From contig NZ_CAJYHX010000026.1 of NCBI RefSeq assembly GCF_913774285.1, positions 124,001 through 188,000 on the forward strand: 64,000 nt of DNA. The letters are read 5' to 3'. This document shows, one piece after another, positions 1 through 10,500 of this stretch. The position numbers and the translations under genes were made by a program. The notes under the pieces are model-generated. The model worked only from the letters and a program-made list of their open reading frames with translations. It ran no database searches and was not told where the DNA came from. The stretch is from an uncultured Sphingomonas sp. (GTDB taxonomy: Bacteria; Pseudomonadota; Alphaproteobacteria; Sphingomonadales; Sphingomonadaceae). The number at the start of each line of letters is the position of its first letter. Position 1 is the first letter of the stretch.

Positions 1-2182
1 CGAGACGCTGGCGGCACGTGGCGATTATCGGCTCGACCAGATCCAGCAGCTGGTACCCGCACTGCAGGTGTTCAGCTTCAACCCGCGCAACACCAACATC
101 AACATTCGCGGCCTCGGCTCTAATGTCGCACTGACCAATGACGGGATCGAGAACGGCGTCGGCCTCTATATCGACGGCGTCTATTATGGCCGGCCGGGGC
201 AGAGCCAGTTCGACCTGGTCGATCTCGAGCGCGTCGAGGTGCTGCGCGGGCCCCAAGGGACGCTGTTCGGCAAGAACACGACGGCAGGCGCGATCAACAT
301 CAGCTCGCGCCTGCCGAGCTTCACCACCGAGGCGCAGGGCGAGGCGAGCTTCGGCGACTATGGCTATCGCCAGTTGCGCGGCTCGCTGAGCGGCCCGCTG
401 CTCGCCGACCTCGCCGCCGCGAGGATCAGCCTGGCCGAAACGCACCGCGACGGCTTCATCCACAATGTCACGACGGGCCGTGACGTCCATAACTATGACG
501 ACTTCACGGCCCGCGGGCAGCTCCTCGTCACGCCGCTCTCCGGGTTGTCGATCCGGCTGATCGGCGACTATTCGAACCAGCGCCAGCAATGCTGCATCAA
601 CCTGCCGGTCTCGGTCTTCACCAGCTACGCCAATGGCGCGAGCATCGCCAACAACTGGCTCCAGCGTGCGGCCCGCGCCAGCTATACGCCCCTCCCCTTC
701 GATCTCTTCGCGCGCAAGACGGACGCCAACTCGCCCTTCTACGCGATCATGGACACCTGGGGCCTCTCGGGCGAGGTCGACTATGACCTGGGCGGGGCGA
801 CGATCACCTCGATCACCGCCGGGCGGCACTGGAACTGGTATCCGTCGAACGATTCCGACGTCACCCGGCTGTCGGTGAACCTCCAAAGCAACCAGCAGAA
901 TTTCCAGCGCCAGTTCAGTCAGGAAGTCCGCATCGCCTCCAATGGCGAGCACCGCGTCGACTGGCTGATCGGCGGCTATTATTTCTGGCAGGTGGTGCGC
1001 GGCGTAGGGTCCGCGATCTATGGGGCGGACGCGCCGAACTGGCTCTATCCGGCCGACGCGCTGGCGGTCTCCGACGCCGCGGTAAACGGCTTCACCTCGC
1101 GCTCGCGCTCCGATCCGCACACCCGCAGCATTGCCGCCTTCGCGCAGACCACCTGGCACATCGATCCGCGGCTCAGCCTCACCACCGGGCTGCGCTTCAC
1201 CCATGAGGACAAATGGGGGAGCTATGTCTCGCTGCAGACCGACGGCAAGTCGCTCGCCGCGCTGACCCCGGCGCAGGCGACGCGCGCCCAGGCAATCCGC
1301 AACGGCCTCGCCCCGCCCGCCAACTACGGCGTGAATGCCAAGGACGACAGCTGGTCGTGGCTGGCAACGCTCAGCTGGAAGCCGGTCGACGACGTGCTGC
1401 TTTACGCGACCAACTCGCGCGGCACCAAGTCGCAGGGGCTGAACCTGACCACCATTCCCGCCGGGGTCAGCGCCGTGGTCGATCCCGAGCAGACCGACAA
1501 TTACGAGATCGGCCTCAAGTCCCAGCTGTTCCGCCGCACCCTAACTGCGAACCTTGCCGGCTTTTGGGCGAACGTGACTAATTATCAGACCACGATCGTC
1601 CAGCAGGTGATCGGCACCAACAGCTACATCAATTACATCGCCAATATCCCCAAGGTCCGCTCGCGCGGGTTCGAGGCCGACCTGGCCTGGCAGCCTATCG
1701 CCGCACTCGGCTTTACGGCGGCACTCGCTTATACCGACGCGACCTATCGGAACTATCCGAACGGGCCGACACCGGTCGAGGCGCTTAACCCTACCACCGC
1801 CCAGCCCGGCGGGTCGCCGCTCCAGAACATGAGCGGGCAGCGGCTGGCGGGCGTGCCCAAATGGTCCGCCTCGCTCGGCACCGACGCCAGCCATGCGCTG
1901 ACCGACCGGATCACCCTCTACGGCCATGCCGACTGGTCATGGCGCTCCAATTACTACACCGTCGCCAGCAACAGCCGCTACGGGCTCGTCCCCGGCTATG
2001 ACCTGGTCAACGCGCGTATCGGCGTGCGGCTGGACAAGGGTCGGCTCGACCTCTCGGTCTGGGCCCGCAACCTCTTCGACAAGAACTATTTCCAGACGCT
2101 CAGCGTCGCGAACACCGGGCTCGTTTCCGCGATCCTCGGCGACCCGCGCACGCTGGGCGCCACCCTCCGGACGAAATGGTGA
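1..2182 (+). CDS. TonB-dependent outer-membrane receptor (5' end outside window)
   Basis: Outer-membrane ligand-gated transporter, cut by the left edge: the frame is open to base 2, so a start inside the window is not the true one. The visible protein begins within the plug domain, with the typical YIDGVYYGRPGQ and ERVEVLRGPQGTLFGKNT segments, and then runs through a long beta-barrel with aromatic-rich strands. It ends in tryptophan, the usual terminal aromatic of barrel proteins. The signal peptide and TonB box would lie to the left. The next gene, an MFS symporter, starts 4 bases after the stop, so the pair is probably co-transcribed. From context (symporter, dioxygenase, sulfatase) it may import a sulfated compound. 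The substrate is inference; the receptor family is clear. Confidence 0.95.
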   Translation, partial: ETLAARGDYRLDQIQQLVPALQVFSFNPRNTNINIRGLGSNVALTNDGIENGVGLYIDGVYYGRPGQSQFDLVDLERVEVLRGPQGTLFGKNTTAGAINISSRLPSFTTEAQGEASFGDYGYRQLRGSLSGPLLADLAAARISLAETHRDGFIHNVTTGRDVHNYDDFTARGQLLVTPLSGLSIRLIGDYSNQRQQCCINLPVSVFTSYANGASIANNWLQRAARASYTPLPFDLFARKTDANSPFYAIMDTWGLSGEVDYDLGGATITSITAGRHWNWYPSNDSDVTRLSVNLQSNQQNFQRQFSQEVRIASNGEHRVDWLIGGYYFWQVVRGVGSAIYGADAPNWLYPADALAVSDAAVNGFTSRSRSDPHTRSIAAFAQTTWHIDPRLSLTTGLRFTHEDKWGSYVSLQTDGKSLAALTPAQATRAQAIRNGLAPPANYGVNAKDDSWSWLATLSWKPVDDVLLYATNSRGTKSQGLNLTTIPAGVSAVVDPEQTDNYEIGLKSQLFRRTLTANLAGFWANVTNYQTTIVQQVIGTNSYINYIANIPKVRSRGFEADLAWQPIAALGFTAALAYTDATYRNYPNGPTPVEALNPTTAQPGGSPLQNMSGQRLAGVPKWSASLGTDASHALTDRITLYGHADWSWRSNYYTVASNSRYGLVPGYDLVNARIGVRLDKGRLDLSVWARNLFDKNYFQTLSVANTGLVSAILGDPRTLGATLRTKW

Positions 2183-2186
2183 GCCC

Positions 2187-3584
2187 ATGGCGACGATCCC
2201 CGCCCACGACACCCGGTTCCGCATCGCCTCCCCGCCGATCCACGCCGACGAGCCCCCGGCGTGGCGGCTGATCGGCTTCGCCTCGCTGGCGATCCCGATC
2301 GCGGGGGCGGGGCTGCCGCTGATCCTGTTCGTGCCCCAGCTCTACGCCAGCCATTACGGGCTCTCGCTGGCGACGATCGGGCTGATCTTCTTCCTCGGCC
2401 GCTTCTGGGACGTCGCCGCCGATCCGATCGTCGGCGTGCTGAGCGACCGCACCCGCAGCCGCTTCGGCCGGCGCAGGCCATGGATCGCGGCGGGCGGGCT
2501 GCTCTTCGGGCTGGGCTCGGCCCTGCTCTTCTTCCCGCCCGCGGCGGTGGCGCCGCTTTACCTCGCGGCCGCGCTCTTCATCTTCTACGCCGGCTGGACG
2601 ATGATCGAGGTGCCCTTCTCCGCCTGGACCGGGGAATTGTCGGGCGCCTATCATGGTCGCACCCGATCGGTGACCTTCCAGCAGACTGCGCAAGCATCCG
2701 GCCTGCTGCTCGTGCTGATCCTCCCGACGCTGCTCGAACAGCTCCGCCCCGCCGACATCGCGCTCAAGCTGCATGTCGTCGGCGGCTTCATCCTGCTCAC
2801 CCTCGCGCCCGCGCTGGTGCTGAGCCTAACCGCCTTTCGCGAGCCGCCGCGCCCCGCCTTGGAACCCCGCCCCGAAGGCTTTCTCCGCACCGCCAGCCTG
2901 ATCCTGCGCGACCGGCTGCTGGTCCGCGTGCTCGCCTCGGACGTGGCGGTCACCGCCGGCCAGTCGATCCGCGCCGGGCTGATCACCTTCTTCGCAGTGA
3001 ACTATATGGGCGCGCCCGGCTGGGCGAGCGGCCTGTACCTGTTCCAGTTCGTCTTCGGCGTCTTCGCCGCGCCGCTCTGGCTGCAGATCGGCCGGCGCCT
3101 CGGCAAGCGCGAGACTGCGATTGCCGGCGAGCTGGTCCAGGTCGCAATCAACCTCGGGCTGCTGTTCGTCGTTCCCGGCGCGATCGGGCTGCTGCTGGCG
3201 CTCACCATCGCGCAGGGGCTGGCGCAGGGCTCGGGCAACCTGATGCTCCGCGCGATGATCGCCGACGTCGCCGATCATCACGAGCTGGAGACCGGCCACA
3301 ACCGCACCGGCCTGCTCTTCTCGGTGTTCAGCCTCGCCACCAAGGCGGGGCCGGCGATCGGCATCGGCATCGCCCTACCCTTCGTCGCCTGGATGGGGTT
3401 CAGCCCCAAGGGCGCCAACACGCCCGAGGCGCTGGAGACGCTGAAGCTCGTCTTCGCGCTTGGCCCGGCCCTCGCCCACATCCTCTCTGCCGCAATCATC
3501 TGGCGCTTCCCGCTCGATGCGCAGCGCCATGCCACCATCCGTCGCGCGCTCGATGCGCGCGCCGCCGGCCAACTTCCACTCTGA
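2187..3584 (+). CDS. MFS transporter, GPH (MelB-like) cation:sugar symporter family
   Basis: Inner-membrane symporter of 465 residues with about twelve hydrophobic segments. Residues 73-98 hold the family hallmark of glycoside-pentoside-hexuronide transporters, FWDVAADPIVGVLSDRT followed by an arginine-rich loop and RPW, where the Asp residues are expected to form the cation site. The ATG at 2187 lies 4 bases after the receptor stop. The open frame extends further upstream, but that part lies under the receptor gene. It probably carries the compound taken up by the upstream receptor across the inner membrane. GPH members usually carry glycosides, so a sulfated sugar or glycoside is possible but unproven. 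Confidence 0.9.
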   Translation: MATIPAHDTRFRIASPPIHADEPPAWRLIGFASLAIPIAGAGLPLILFVPQLYASHYGLSLATIGLIFFLGRFWDVAADPIVGVLSDRTRSRFGRRRPWIAAGGLLFGLGSALLFFPPAAVAPLYLAAALFIFYAGWTMIEVPFSAWTGELSGAYHGRTRSVTFQQTAQASGLLLVLILPTLLEQLRPADIALKLHVVGGFILLTLAPALVLSLTAFREPPRPALEPRPEGFLRTASLILRDRLLVRVLASDVAVTAGQSIRAGLITFFAVNYMGAPGWASGLYLFQFVFGVFAAPLWLQIGRRLGKRETAIAGELVQVAINLGLLFVVPGAIGLLLALTIAQGLAQGSGNLMLRAMIADVADHHELETGHNRTGLLFSVFSLATKAGPAIGIGIALPFVAWMGFSPKGANTPEALETLKLVFALGPALAHILSAAIIWRFPLDAQRHATIRRALDARAAGQLPL

Positions 3585-3602
3585 CCCTGAAGGAGAATGC
3601 AC

Positions 3603-4544
3603 ATGACGATCCAGACGCATGACTTCCCCAATGCCGCCGACGCCGACAGCGTGCTCGACGTCCACCCCGTGGCCGGGCGCATCGGCGCCGAGATCCGCGG
3701 CGTACGGCTGGGCGGCGACATCGACAACGCCACCGTCGAGGCGATCCGCGCGGCGCTCTACCGGCACAAGGTGATCTTCTTCCGCAACCAGACGCATCTC
3801 GACGATGCCGCACAGGAAGCCTTTGCCGAGCGCCTCGGCGACCCGCTGGCACACCCGACCGTGCCGGTGGCGCCGGGCTCGCGCTTCCTGCTCGAGCTGG
3901 ACAGCAAGGAAGGCGAGGCCGCCTCGGCCTGGCATACCGACATCACCTTCCTGCCCGCCTATCCCGCCGCCTCGATCCTGCGCGCGATCACCATCCCGCC
4001 CGCCGGCGGCGACACGCTCTGGGCCAATGCGGTGACCGCCTACGAGACGCTGCCCGAACCGCTCAAGGCGCTGGTCGAGAACCTGCGTGCCGTCCACACC
4101 AACGCCTTTGACTATGCCCAGCAGCGCCCCGAGGCGACCAGCGAGCAGGTCCGCCGCCACCGCGAGGTATTCGCCTCCACAGCCTATGAGACGGAACATC
4201 CGGTGGTCCGCGTCCACCCGGTGACCGGCGAGAAGCTGCTGCTGCTCGGCAGCTTCGTGAAGAGCTTCGTCGGCTTCAGCCGCGAGGATTTCGCCCGGCT
4301 GTTCGGCATCGTGCAGGACCATGCGACCAAGCCCGAGAACACGGTGCGCTGGCGCTGGAGCCCGGGCGACGTGGCGATCTGGGACAATCGCGCCACCCAG
4401 CACCGCGCCATCGCCGATTTCGGCCACCAGCGCCGCACGCTGCGCCGCGCGACCATCGCCGGGGACGTGCCGCGCGGGGTCGATGGGGCGCCCAGCCGGG
4501 TGCTCAAGCCCGAGCCGGTCGCCGCGGTCGAAGCCGCCGCCTGA
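3603..4544 (+). CDS. TauD/AtsK-like 2-oxoglutarate-dependent dioxygenase
   Basis: Cytoplasmic non-haem Fe(II) enzyme of 313 residues. The iron triad is visible as H111 and D113 in WHTDITF and H267 in ATQHRAI. R278 and R282 fit the 2-oxoglutarate-binding arginines. The 156-residue spacing between H111 and H267, and the +11/+15 spacing to the arginines, match TauD and the alkylsulfatase AtsK. Such enzymes hydroxylate the carbon next to sulfonate or sulfate ester and release sulfite or sulfate. The ATG at 3603 is preferred over the one at 3597 because the AAGGAG site at 3590-3595 is 7 bases from it and only 1 base from the other. The neighbouring sulfatase supports a sulfate-ester substrate, but TauD paralogues with other substrates exist. 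Confidence 0.88.
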   Translation: MTIQTHDFPNAADADSVLDVHPVAGRIGAEIRGVRLGGDIDNATVEAIRAALYRHKVIFFRNQTHLDDAAQEAFAERLGDPLAHPTVPVAPGSRFLLELDSKEGEAASAWHTDITFLPAYPAASILRAITIPPAGGDTLWANAVTAYETLPEPLKALVENLRAVHTNAFDYAQQRPEATSEQVRRHREVFASTAYETEHPVVRVHPVTGEKLLLLGSFVKSFVGFSREDFARLFGIVQDHATKPENTVRWRWSPGDVAIWDNRATQHRAIADFGHQRRTLRRATIAGDVPRGVDGAPSRVLKPEPVAAVEAAA

Positions 4545-4557
4545 TTTCCCACCCCAC

Positions 4558-4590
4558 TGCCGCGCTTCCTCCGGGGGCGCGGCATTTTTT
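4558..4590 (+). terminator. Rho-independent terminator between dioxygenase and sulfatase genes
   Basis: An 8-bp perfect stem (TGCCGCGC / GCGCGGCA) with a 11-12 base loop is followed by six T residues. It begins 13 bases after the dioxygenase stop and ends 15 bases before the sulfatase ATG. It therefore splits the apparent operon, or works as a partial terminator reducing sulfatase expression. Confidence 0.8.
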
Positions 4591-4605
4591 CGGAACCGCC
4601 ACCCG

Positions 4606-6261
4606 ATGCGCCTCCGCCTCGCCGCCCTGCTCCTGCTGCTGCTCCCCTCGCCCGCCGTGGTGGCGCAGGACCAGCCCCGCCCCGCCCCGCCGACCAAGCG
4701 GCCCAACATCCTGATCATCGTCGCCGACGATCTCGGCTATTCGGACCTCGGCGCGTTCGGCGGCGAAATCCACACGCCCAATCTCGACGCGCTCGCCGAG
4801 CACGGCCTGCGCCTCACCGGTTTCCACGCCGCGCCGACCTGCTCGCCGACGCGGTCGATGCTGCTATCGGGCACCGACAACCATCTGGCGGGCCTCGGCA
4901 ACATGGCCGAGCTGGTCGCACCCAACCAGATCGGCAAGCCCGGCTATCAGGGCTATCTGCCCGACGATGTGGTGACTCTCGCCGAGCGGCTGCGCGACCT
5001 CGGCTACGCGACGGCGATGTCGGGCAAATGGCACCTCGGCACGCGCCCGCAGGACGATCCGACCCGCCACGGTTTCGACCAGGCCTTCACCCTGCTCCAG
5101 GGCGGTGCCAATCACTTCGGCATCGACGCGACGGCGACCCCGCTGCCCGGCCAGGCGACCTATCGCGAGAACGGCGTCACGCTGCCCAGCCTGCCCAGGG
5201 ACTTCTACTCGTCCGATGCCTATGCCGCGAAACTGATCGGATTCCTCGGGCATGCCGATCCGGCCAAGCCCTTCTTCGCCTACCTCACCTTCACCGCGCC
5301 GCACTGGCCGCTCCAGGCGCCGGCGGAAGACATTGCCAAATATCACGGCCGCTACGACACCGGGTTCGAGGTACTGCAGGCCGAACGGCTGAAGCGCCAG
5401 CAGGCGCTGGGGCTGGTGCCCGCGGGCGTCAAGCCGCACCCGTTCGTACTGCCCGACGGGCGCGATTGGGCGCATCTCCCGCCCACCGAACGGCGCGAGC
5501 AGGCGCGGCTGATGGAAGTCTATGCCGCGATGGTCGATCGGCTCGACCAGAATGTCGGCAAGGTGATCGCCCACCTCAAGGCGACCGGACAGTATGACAA
5601 CACCATCATCCTGTTCCTCGCCGACAATGGCGCGGAAGGCATCGACCTCGCCACCACCAAGCTGCCGACCACGGCGGCGCGGCTCAAGGCGGCGGATAAC
5701 CGGCTCGACAATCTCGGCGCGGCGACCTCCTACACCGCCTATGGTCCGGGCTGGGCGCAGGCGGCGACCACGCCGTCCTTCCTCTACAAGGGCTTCACCA
5801 GCGAAGGGGGCACGCGCGTCGCGGCCTTCCTTTTCTATCCCGGCAGGAAGCGCCAGGGCGGGATCAGCCATGCCTATGGCACGGTGATGGACGTGGTGCC
5901 GACGCTGGTCGAGGCGGCCGGCGGCAGCTGGCAGGGCAGCAGCTATGGCGGCCGCACGGTGCAGCCGGTGCGCGGCGCCAGCTGGCTTCCTTATCTGCGT
6001 GGAACCGCCAAGGCGGTGCACGGGCCGAAGGAGATCGTGGGCACCGAATTGTTCGGCCGCCGCGCGATCCGGCAGGGCGACTGGAAGATCGTCGATCTCG
6101 GCGACGGCTGGAAGCTCTACAACCTCGCCGAGGACCCCGGCGAAACCCGCGATCGCGCCGCCGACCAGCCCCAGCGACTGAAGACGCTGGTGGCAGCGTG
6201 GGATGCCTATGCCAAGGGCGCGGGCGTGGTGATGCAGTCCACCCCGGCGACCTTCCCGTGA
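4606..6261 (+). CDS. Secreted type I sulfatase (arylsulfatase family)
   Basis: Formylglycine-dependent sulfate-ester hydrolase of 551 residues. Residues 1-21 form a Sec signal peptide (leucine-rich core ending at AVVAQ), so the enzyme acts in the periplasm or outside. The metal-binding start of the alkaline-phosphatase fold is visible as NILIIVADDLGYSDLG. The modification motif CSPTR begins at C79, the cysteine that must become formylglycine. SGKWHLG and FLADNGAEG are further sulfatase motifs. The ATG at 4606 is chosen because it begins the signal peptide. No good Shine-Dalgarno site precedes it, only the T-tract of the upstream terminator. The stop overlaps the GTG of the maturase gene by 4 bases, so the two are probably coupled. 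The natural substrate cannot be read from the sequence. Confidence 0.93.
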   Translation: MRLRLAALLLLLLPSPAVVAQDQPRPAPPTKRPNILIIVADDLGYSDLGAFGGEIHTPNLDALAEHGLRLTGFHAAPTCSPTRSMLLSGTDNHLAGLGNMAELVAPNQIGKPGYQGYLPDDVVTLAERLRDLGYATAMSGKWHLGTRPQDDPTRHGFDQAFTLLQGGANHFGIDATATPLPGQATYRENGVTLPSLPRDFYSSDAYAAKLIGFLGHADPAKPFFAYLTFTAPHWPLQAPAEDIAKYHGRYDTGFEVLQAERLKRQQALGLVPAGVKPHPFVLPDGRDWAHLPPTERREQARLMEVYAAMVDRLDQNVGKVIAHLKATGQYDNTIILFLADNGAEGIDLATTKLPTTAARLKAADNRLDNLGAATSYTAYGPGWAQAATTPSFLYKGFTSEGGTRVAAFLFYPGRKRQGGISHAYGTVMDVVPTLVEAAGGSWQGSSYGGRTVQPVRGASWLPYLRGTAKAVHGPKEIVGTELFGRRAIRQGDWKIVDLGDGWKLYNLAEDPGETRDRAADQPQRLKTLVAAWDAYAKGAGVVMQSTPATFP

Positions 6262-7202
6262 AGCCGGTCGCGCTCCTTGCGCTGCCGCCGCTGGTCGCCC
6301 TGCCGCTGCTCTGGGCGACCCGCCCGGCCGCGGCGCCCACCCCTGCCGGGCCGCCGCGGGTCTGCGCGGGCAGCCATCTCGACCGGCCGGTGCGCATCAC
6401 TGCCAGCCGCTTCGTGATGGGCAGCAGCCGCTATTATCCCGAGGAAGGCCCGCCCACCGAAACCGAGGTGCCCGCCTTCGACATCGACGCGCACGAGGTC
6501 ACCAACCGCCAGTTCGCCGCGTTCGTGGCCGCGACCGGCTACCGCACCGAGGCGGAGAAGCCCGGCGGCGGCGCCTTCGTGTTCGTGCCGCCCAAGACTG
6601 CGATCGACGAACCCGATCCGCGCCGCTGGTGGCGCTTCGTGCCCGGCACAAACTGGCGGCATCCCGAGGGGCCAAGCAGCAGCATCGCTGGGCATGAGGA
6701 GGAGCCGGTGGTGGCTGTCACCTTCGCCGATGCCCAGGCTTATGCCCGCTGGACGGGCCGCGCGCTGCCTAGCGAGGAGCAGTTCGAGGCGGCCGCCCGG
6801 GTGGGCATCCCGGACCCGGATGCCGAGCCCAACCCGGACCGTGCGAATTTCTGGCAGGGCAGCTTCCCGAACACCAACACGAATCGCGACGGCTACACGG
6901 GTCGCGCGCCCGCCGGATGCTTCAAGCCCAACGGCGCGGGCGCCTATGACCTGATCGGCAATGTCTGGGAGTGGACCGAGAGCTGGTACCTGCCAAGCCA
7001 CGCGCCGTTCGCGGTCGGCGACGGATCACCCGGCAATCCGAGTTTCGACCCGCGCCAGCCTGACGCCAGGGCGCGGGTGATCAAGGGCGGCTCCTATCTC
7101 TGCGCCAGCAACTATTGCGCCCGCTATCGCCCCGCTGCGCGCCACGCCCAGGAAGAGACGCTTGCCGCATCGCATCTCGGCTTTCGCACCGTGAGCCGGT
7201 AA
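6258..7202 (+). CDS. Formylglycine-generating enzyme (SUMF1/FGE family) with N-terminal export signal
   Basis: Sulfatase-activating oxygenase of 314 residues, converting the CxPxR cysteine of sulfatases to formylglycine. The family fold is clear: a MGSS segment at 54-57, HEVTNRQF, RALPSEEQFEAAA, an ANFWQG...NTN segment near 196-210, and GNVWEWTESW. The two copper-binding catalytic cysteines are present as C282 and C287 in KGGSYLCASNYCARYR, so this is a true FGE rather than a SUMF-like protein of other function (EgtB, PvdO). Residues 1-26 are strongly hydrophobic, ending in AAAPTPAG, and look like a signal peptide or anchor. That is unusual, since well-studied bacterial FGE is cytoplasmic. The GTG start overlaps the sulfatase stop (GTGA). 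Confidence 0.9.
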   Translation: MKPVALLALPPLVALPLLWATRPAAAPTPAGPPRVCAGSHLDRPVRITASRFVMGSSRYYPEEGPPTETEVPAFDIDAHEVTNRQFAAFVAATGYRTEAEKPGGGAFVFVPPKTAIDEPDPRRWWRFVPGTNWRHPEGPSSSIAGHEEEPVVAVTFADAQAYARWTGRALPSEEQFEAAARVGIPDPDAEPNPDRANFWQGSFPNTNTNRDGYTGRAPAGCFKPNGAGAYDLIGNVWEWTESWYLPSHAPFAVGDGSPGNPSFDPRQPDARARVIKGGSYLCASNYCARYRPAARHAQEETLAASHLGFRTVSR

Positions 7203-7542
7203 CCGACTGAACCCGTTAGCCTTTGCCGTGCTGGGAAAGGTTGCCCCGCCGGTTCTCTGCCGGGTGCCGCCAAGCTCGACGCCGTCCCGGGCTGGGCGTC
7301 GCGCGAACGGTGCTCAGCCCCGGCGGATCGCCGCCGTGAACCGACGCTTGATCCAAACAACAACAAGTGCAAAATGAGATCTACAATATTTCACCGAAGA
7401 AAACATCGGTATAAATCTGCAATAAACTGTCCCCGAAATATCACATTCGCGAACATGATTGAACATTAAACGAGTTTTCATTGGACACGGATGAGTGCGG
7501 TTTGGTCTTTCCCGCTCGATGAATTCACGAAAGGTGTTCCGA
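7203..7542. other. Intergenic region before the large TonB receptor
   Basis: 340 bases without a gene I can support. The first half is G/C-rich with short imperfect hairpins. The second half (about 7360-7470) is clearly A/T-richer than its surroundings and is the likely promoter region of the receptor gene. I could not fix -35/-10 hexamers with confidence. Confidence 0.5.
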
Positions 7543-10500
7543 ATGTCCCTAAGCAGCTGCAAATTCCTAACGACCAGCTCGATTCTGGCGCTGGTGCTTG
7601 TCGCCGGAACATCGGCCCACGCCCAGGAGCGCCCTGCCGCCCCGTCCGGACAGGAGGGAGGCACGAAGGATAGCAGCAGCGAGATCGTCGTTACCGGCAC
7701 ACGCACGAGCGGCAAGGTCGCCGACCAGCCGGTCGTTGCGATCACCGGCGACAGCATCGTCAACCAGGGCTTCACCCAAATTGGCCAGGCGCTGACCAAC
7801 CAGCCGCAATTCGGGGTACCGGCGAACAGCACGGTCGGCGGACAGGGCAGCTACGGCGCCGGCCAGTCGTTCAGCAACCTGTACAATCTCGGGGCGCAAC
7901 GCACGCTGACGCTCGTCAACGGCAGCCGCTTCGTTTCGGCGGCCGCTTCGAGCATCTTCGGGGCATCGGCCGGCACGCCGGTGGATCTGGGCCAGATCGC
8001 GCCTGCGCTCGTCGAGCGCATCGACGTGGTTTCGGTCGGCGGCGCGCCGATCTATGGCTCCGACGCGATCGCCGGCACGGTGAACATCATTCTCAAGAAG
8101 AATTTCAGCGGGATCGACGTCACTGCCAGCAACGGCATCTCCGAGCGGGGCGATGGCGCGAACAGCAATGTGTCACTGCTGGCGGGCAAGAATTTCGGCG
8201 GCGGGCGCGGCAACATCACGCTCAACGTCTTCTATGACCATCAGGACGGCCTGACCACCGCCTCCCGGTACGTGACCAGCGCGGACCGGCCGTTCTTCGG
8301 CAAGACGACCAGTGCCTCGGGCCCGACGAACATCGCCTATTTCGGCGGCGACCGGTTCTCGGTGGTCACCAATACCGGTCTTCCGACCGCAATCGACAAT
8401 CTGCCGTTCAACGGTCTTTCGGCGGGCGGCGCGGCGGACCCGCTGTTCGGCGCGCCCTATCAGGCGATCACCAATGCCGCCGGGCAGGCGCTCGTCTTCA
8501 ACAAGGCGGGCCAGCTCGTGCCGTTCCAACATGGCACGGTGGTAGGCAGCTTTACCGACGAGGCCGGCGGCGACGGCTTCCGGACGGCCGACTATGGCAA
8601 TCTGCTGACCGACAGCAAGCGCATCCAGGGCGTGCTGATGGGGCATTACGATTTCAGCGACCATCTCCGGTTCCATGCGGAAGCCTGGGCGAGCCGCAAC
8701 ATCGCGACCAACAAGGCCGACCAGACGCTCTACAACACCGCGCTGTTTTCGGGCCCGGGCGGCGCCGGGCTCGCCTATGGCAACTATGCCGTCTCCTCGA
8801 CCAATCCGTTCCTGAGCGCGGCGGACCAGGCGACGATCCAGGCGTCCCTGGCAGCGTCCGGACAGCCGACGGATCAATTCTATCTCGCCCGCGCGAACAC
8901 GGATCTGTTTGCCGGCGCCTTCACCACGCGCTCTTCGCTCGCCCGCGGCGTCGCCGGGCTCGACGGCGACTTCGCGATCGGCTCGCACAAGTTCACCTGG
9001 GAAGGCACGATCACCTATGGCCAGGTCAACAGCACCTCGAGCCAGACCGGCCTCGTCTGGCAGAACATCCAGAACGCGCTCAATGCCGTCGTCGGGCCCA
9101 ACGGTCAGATCACCTGTGCGCCGGGCTACACCAACGCGCCGATCGCGACGCTGAGCAGCACCTGCGCGCCGCTCAACATCTTCGGGACGGGCAATGTCAG
9201 CCAGGCAGCGCTGAACTATATCAACGCACCCGCGATCAGCCGCCAGGTCAACAAGCAGTTCGATGCGGTGTTCGACGTCAAGGGCGCGCTGGCCCATCTG
9301 CCGGCGGGCGACCTGCAGGCGGTGGTCGGCGGCGAAATCCGGCGTGAAAGCCAGTCCTTCGATCCGGGCGCATTCTTCTCCGGCGCGTACAGCCAATATG
9401 CGGTGATCGCGCCGGTGGGTGGTTCCTACTACACGCATGAGGGCTTCACCGAAGTCACCGTGCCGGTGCTCTCGCCCGACATGCATATCCCGCTGCTGCG
9501 CGAACTGACGCTGCATGGCGCGGCGCGCTATACCGACAATTCGCTGAACGGCGGCTTCTGGTCCTATACCGGGGGCGGCAACTGGTCGCCGATCAACGGC
9601 CTGACGCTACGCGGCAACTATACCCGCTCCTTCCGGGCGCCGTCGGTCACCGAGGCGTTCGCGCCGATCGCGACCTCGTTCGAGACCGGCAACGATCCGT
9701 GTGACTCGCGCTTCATCGCGGGCGGTACCAATGCCGCGGTCCGGGCGCGGAACTGCGCCGCGGCAGGCGTGCCCGCCGGCTTCACGTCGCAGATCGTCGA
9801 TTCGACCGTGAAGGGGCTCGGCGGCGGCAACCCGGCGCTGAACAACGAGATCGCCAATAGCTGGACCGTGGGCGGCAACTACGCCGTACCCTTCCTCCCC
9901 GGCCTCGTCCTCACGGCCGACTATATCCATATCGACATCAAGAACGAGATCGTGCAGCCGGGCGTCCAGAGCATCATGCAGGCCTGCTATGACTCTGCCG
10001 GCTATCCCAACTCGCCGTTCTGCTCGGCGTTCACGCGCGACCCCAACAGCCACCAGATCACCGGCTTCTCCGACACGTTCCTGAACATCGCGTCGCAGAA
10101 CTATCGCGCTCTGCAGGCCTCTGCGCGCTATTCGCTGAAGCTGAGCCGCCTCGGCCTCCCCGAGGGCGCCGGCGTGCTCAACATCAGTTCCAACTACCTG
10201 CACGAATTCACGAACCAGTCGGTGGTCGGCACGGGCAGCGTGCAATATGCGCATGACGCCATCGGCGAGCCGGCCGATGCGGTGACGACGATGATCGACT
10301 GGCAGACCAAGCGCTTCGACTGGTCGTGGACGGTCCTGTATGACGGCCCAACCAAGGTGAATCCCAACAACCCCGCCAGCAACTATGAATATTATGGCGT
10401 GTCGCCTTATTGGATGGCCAACACCTCGATGGGCGTGATGGTCAACGACCATTTCCGGCTCCGCGCGATCGTGAACAACGTGTTCAACATGGGCGTGAGC

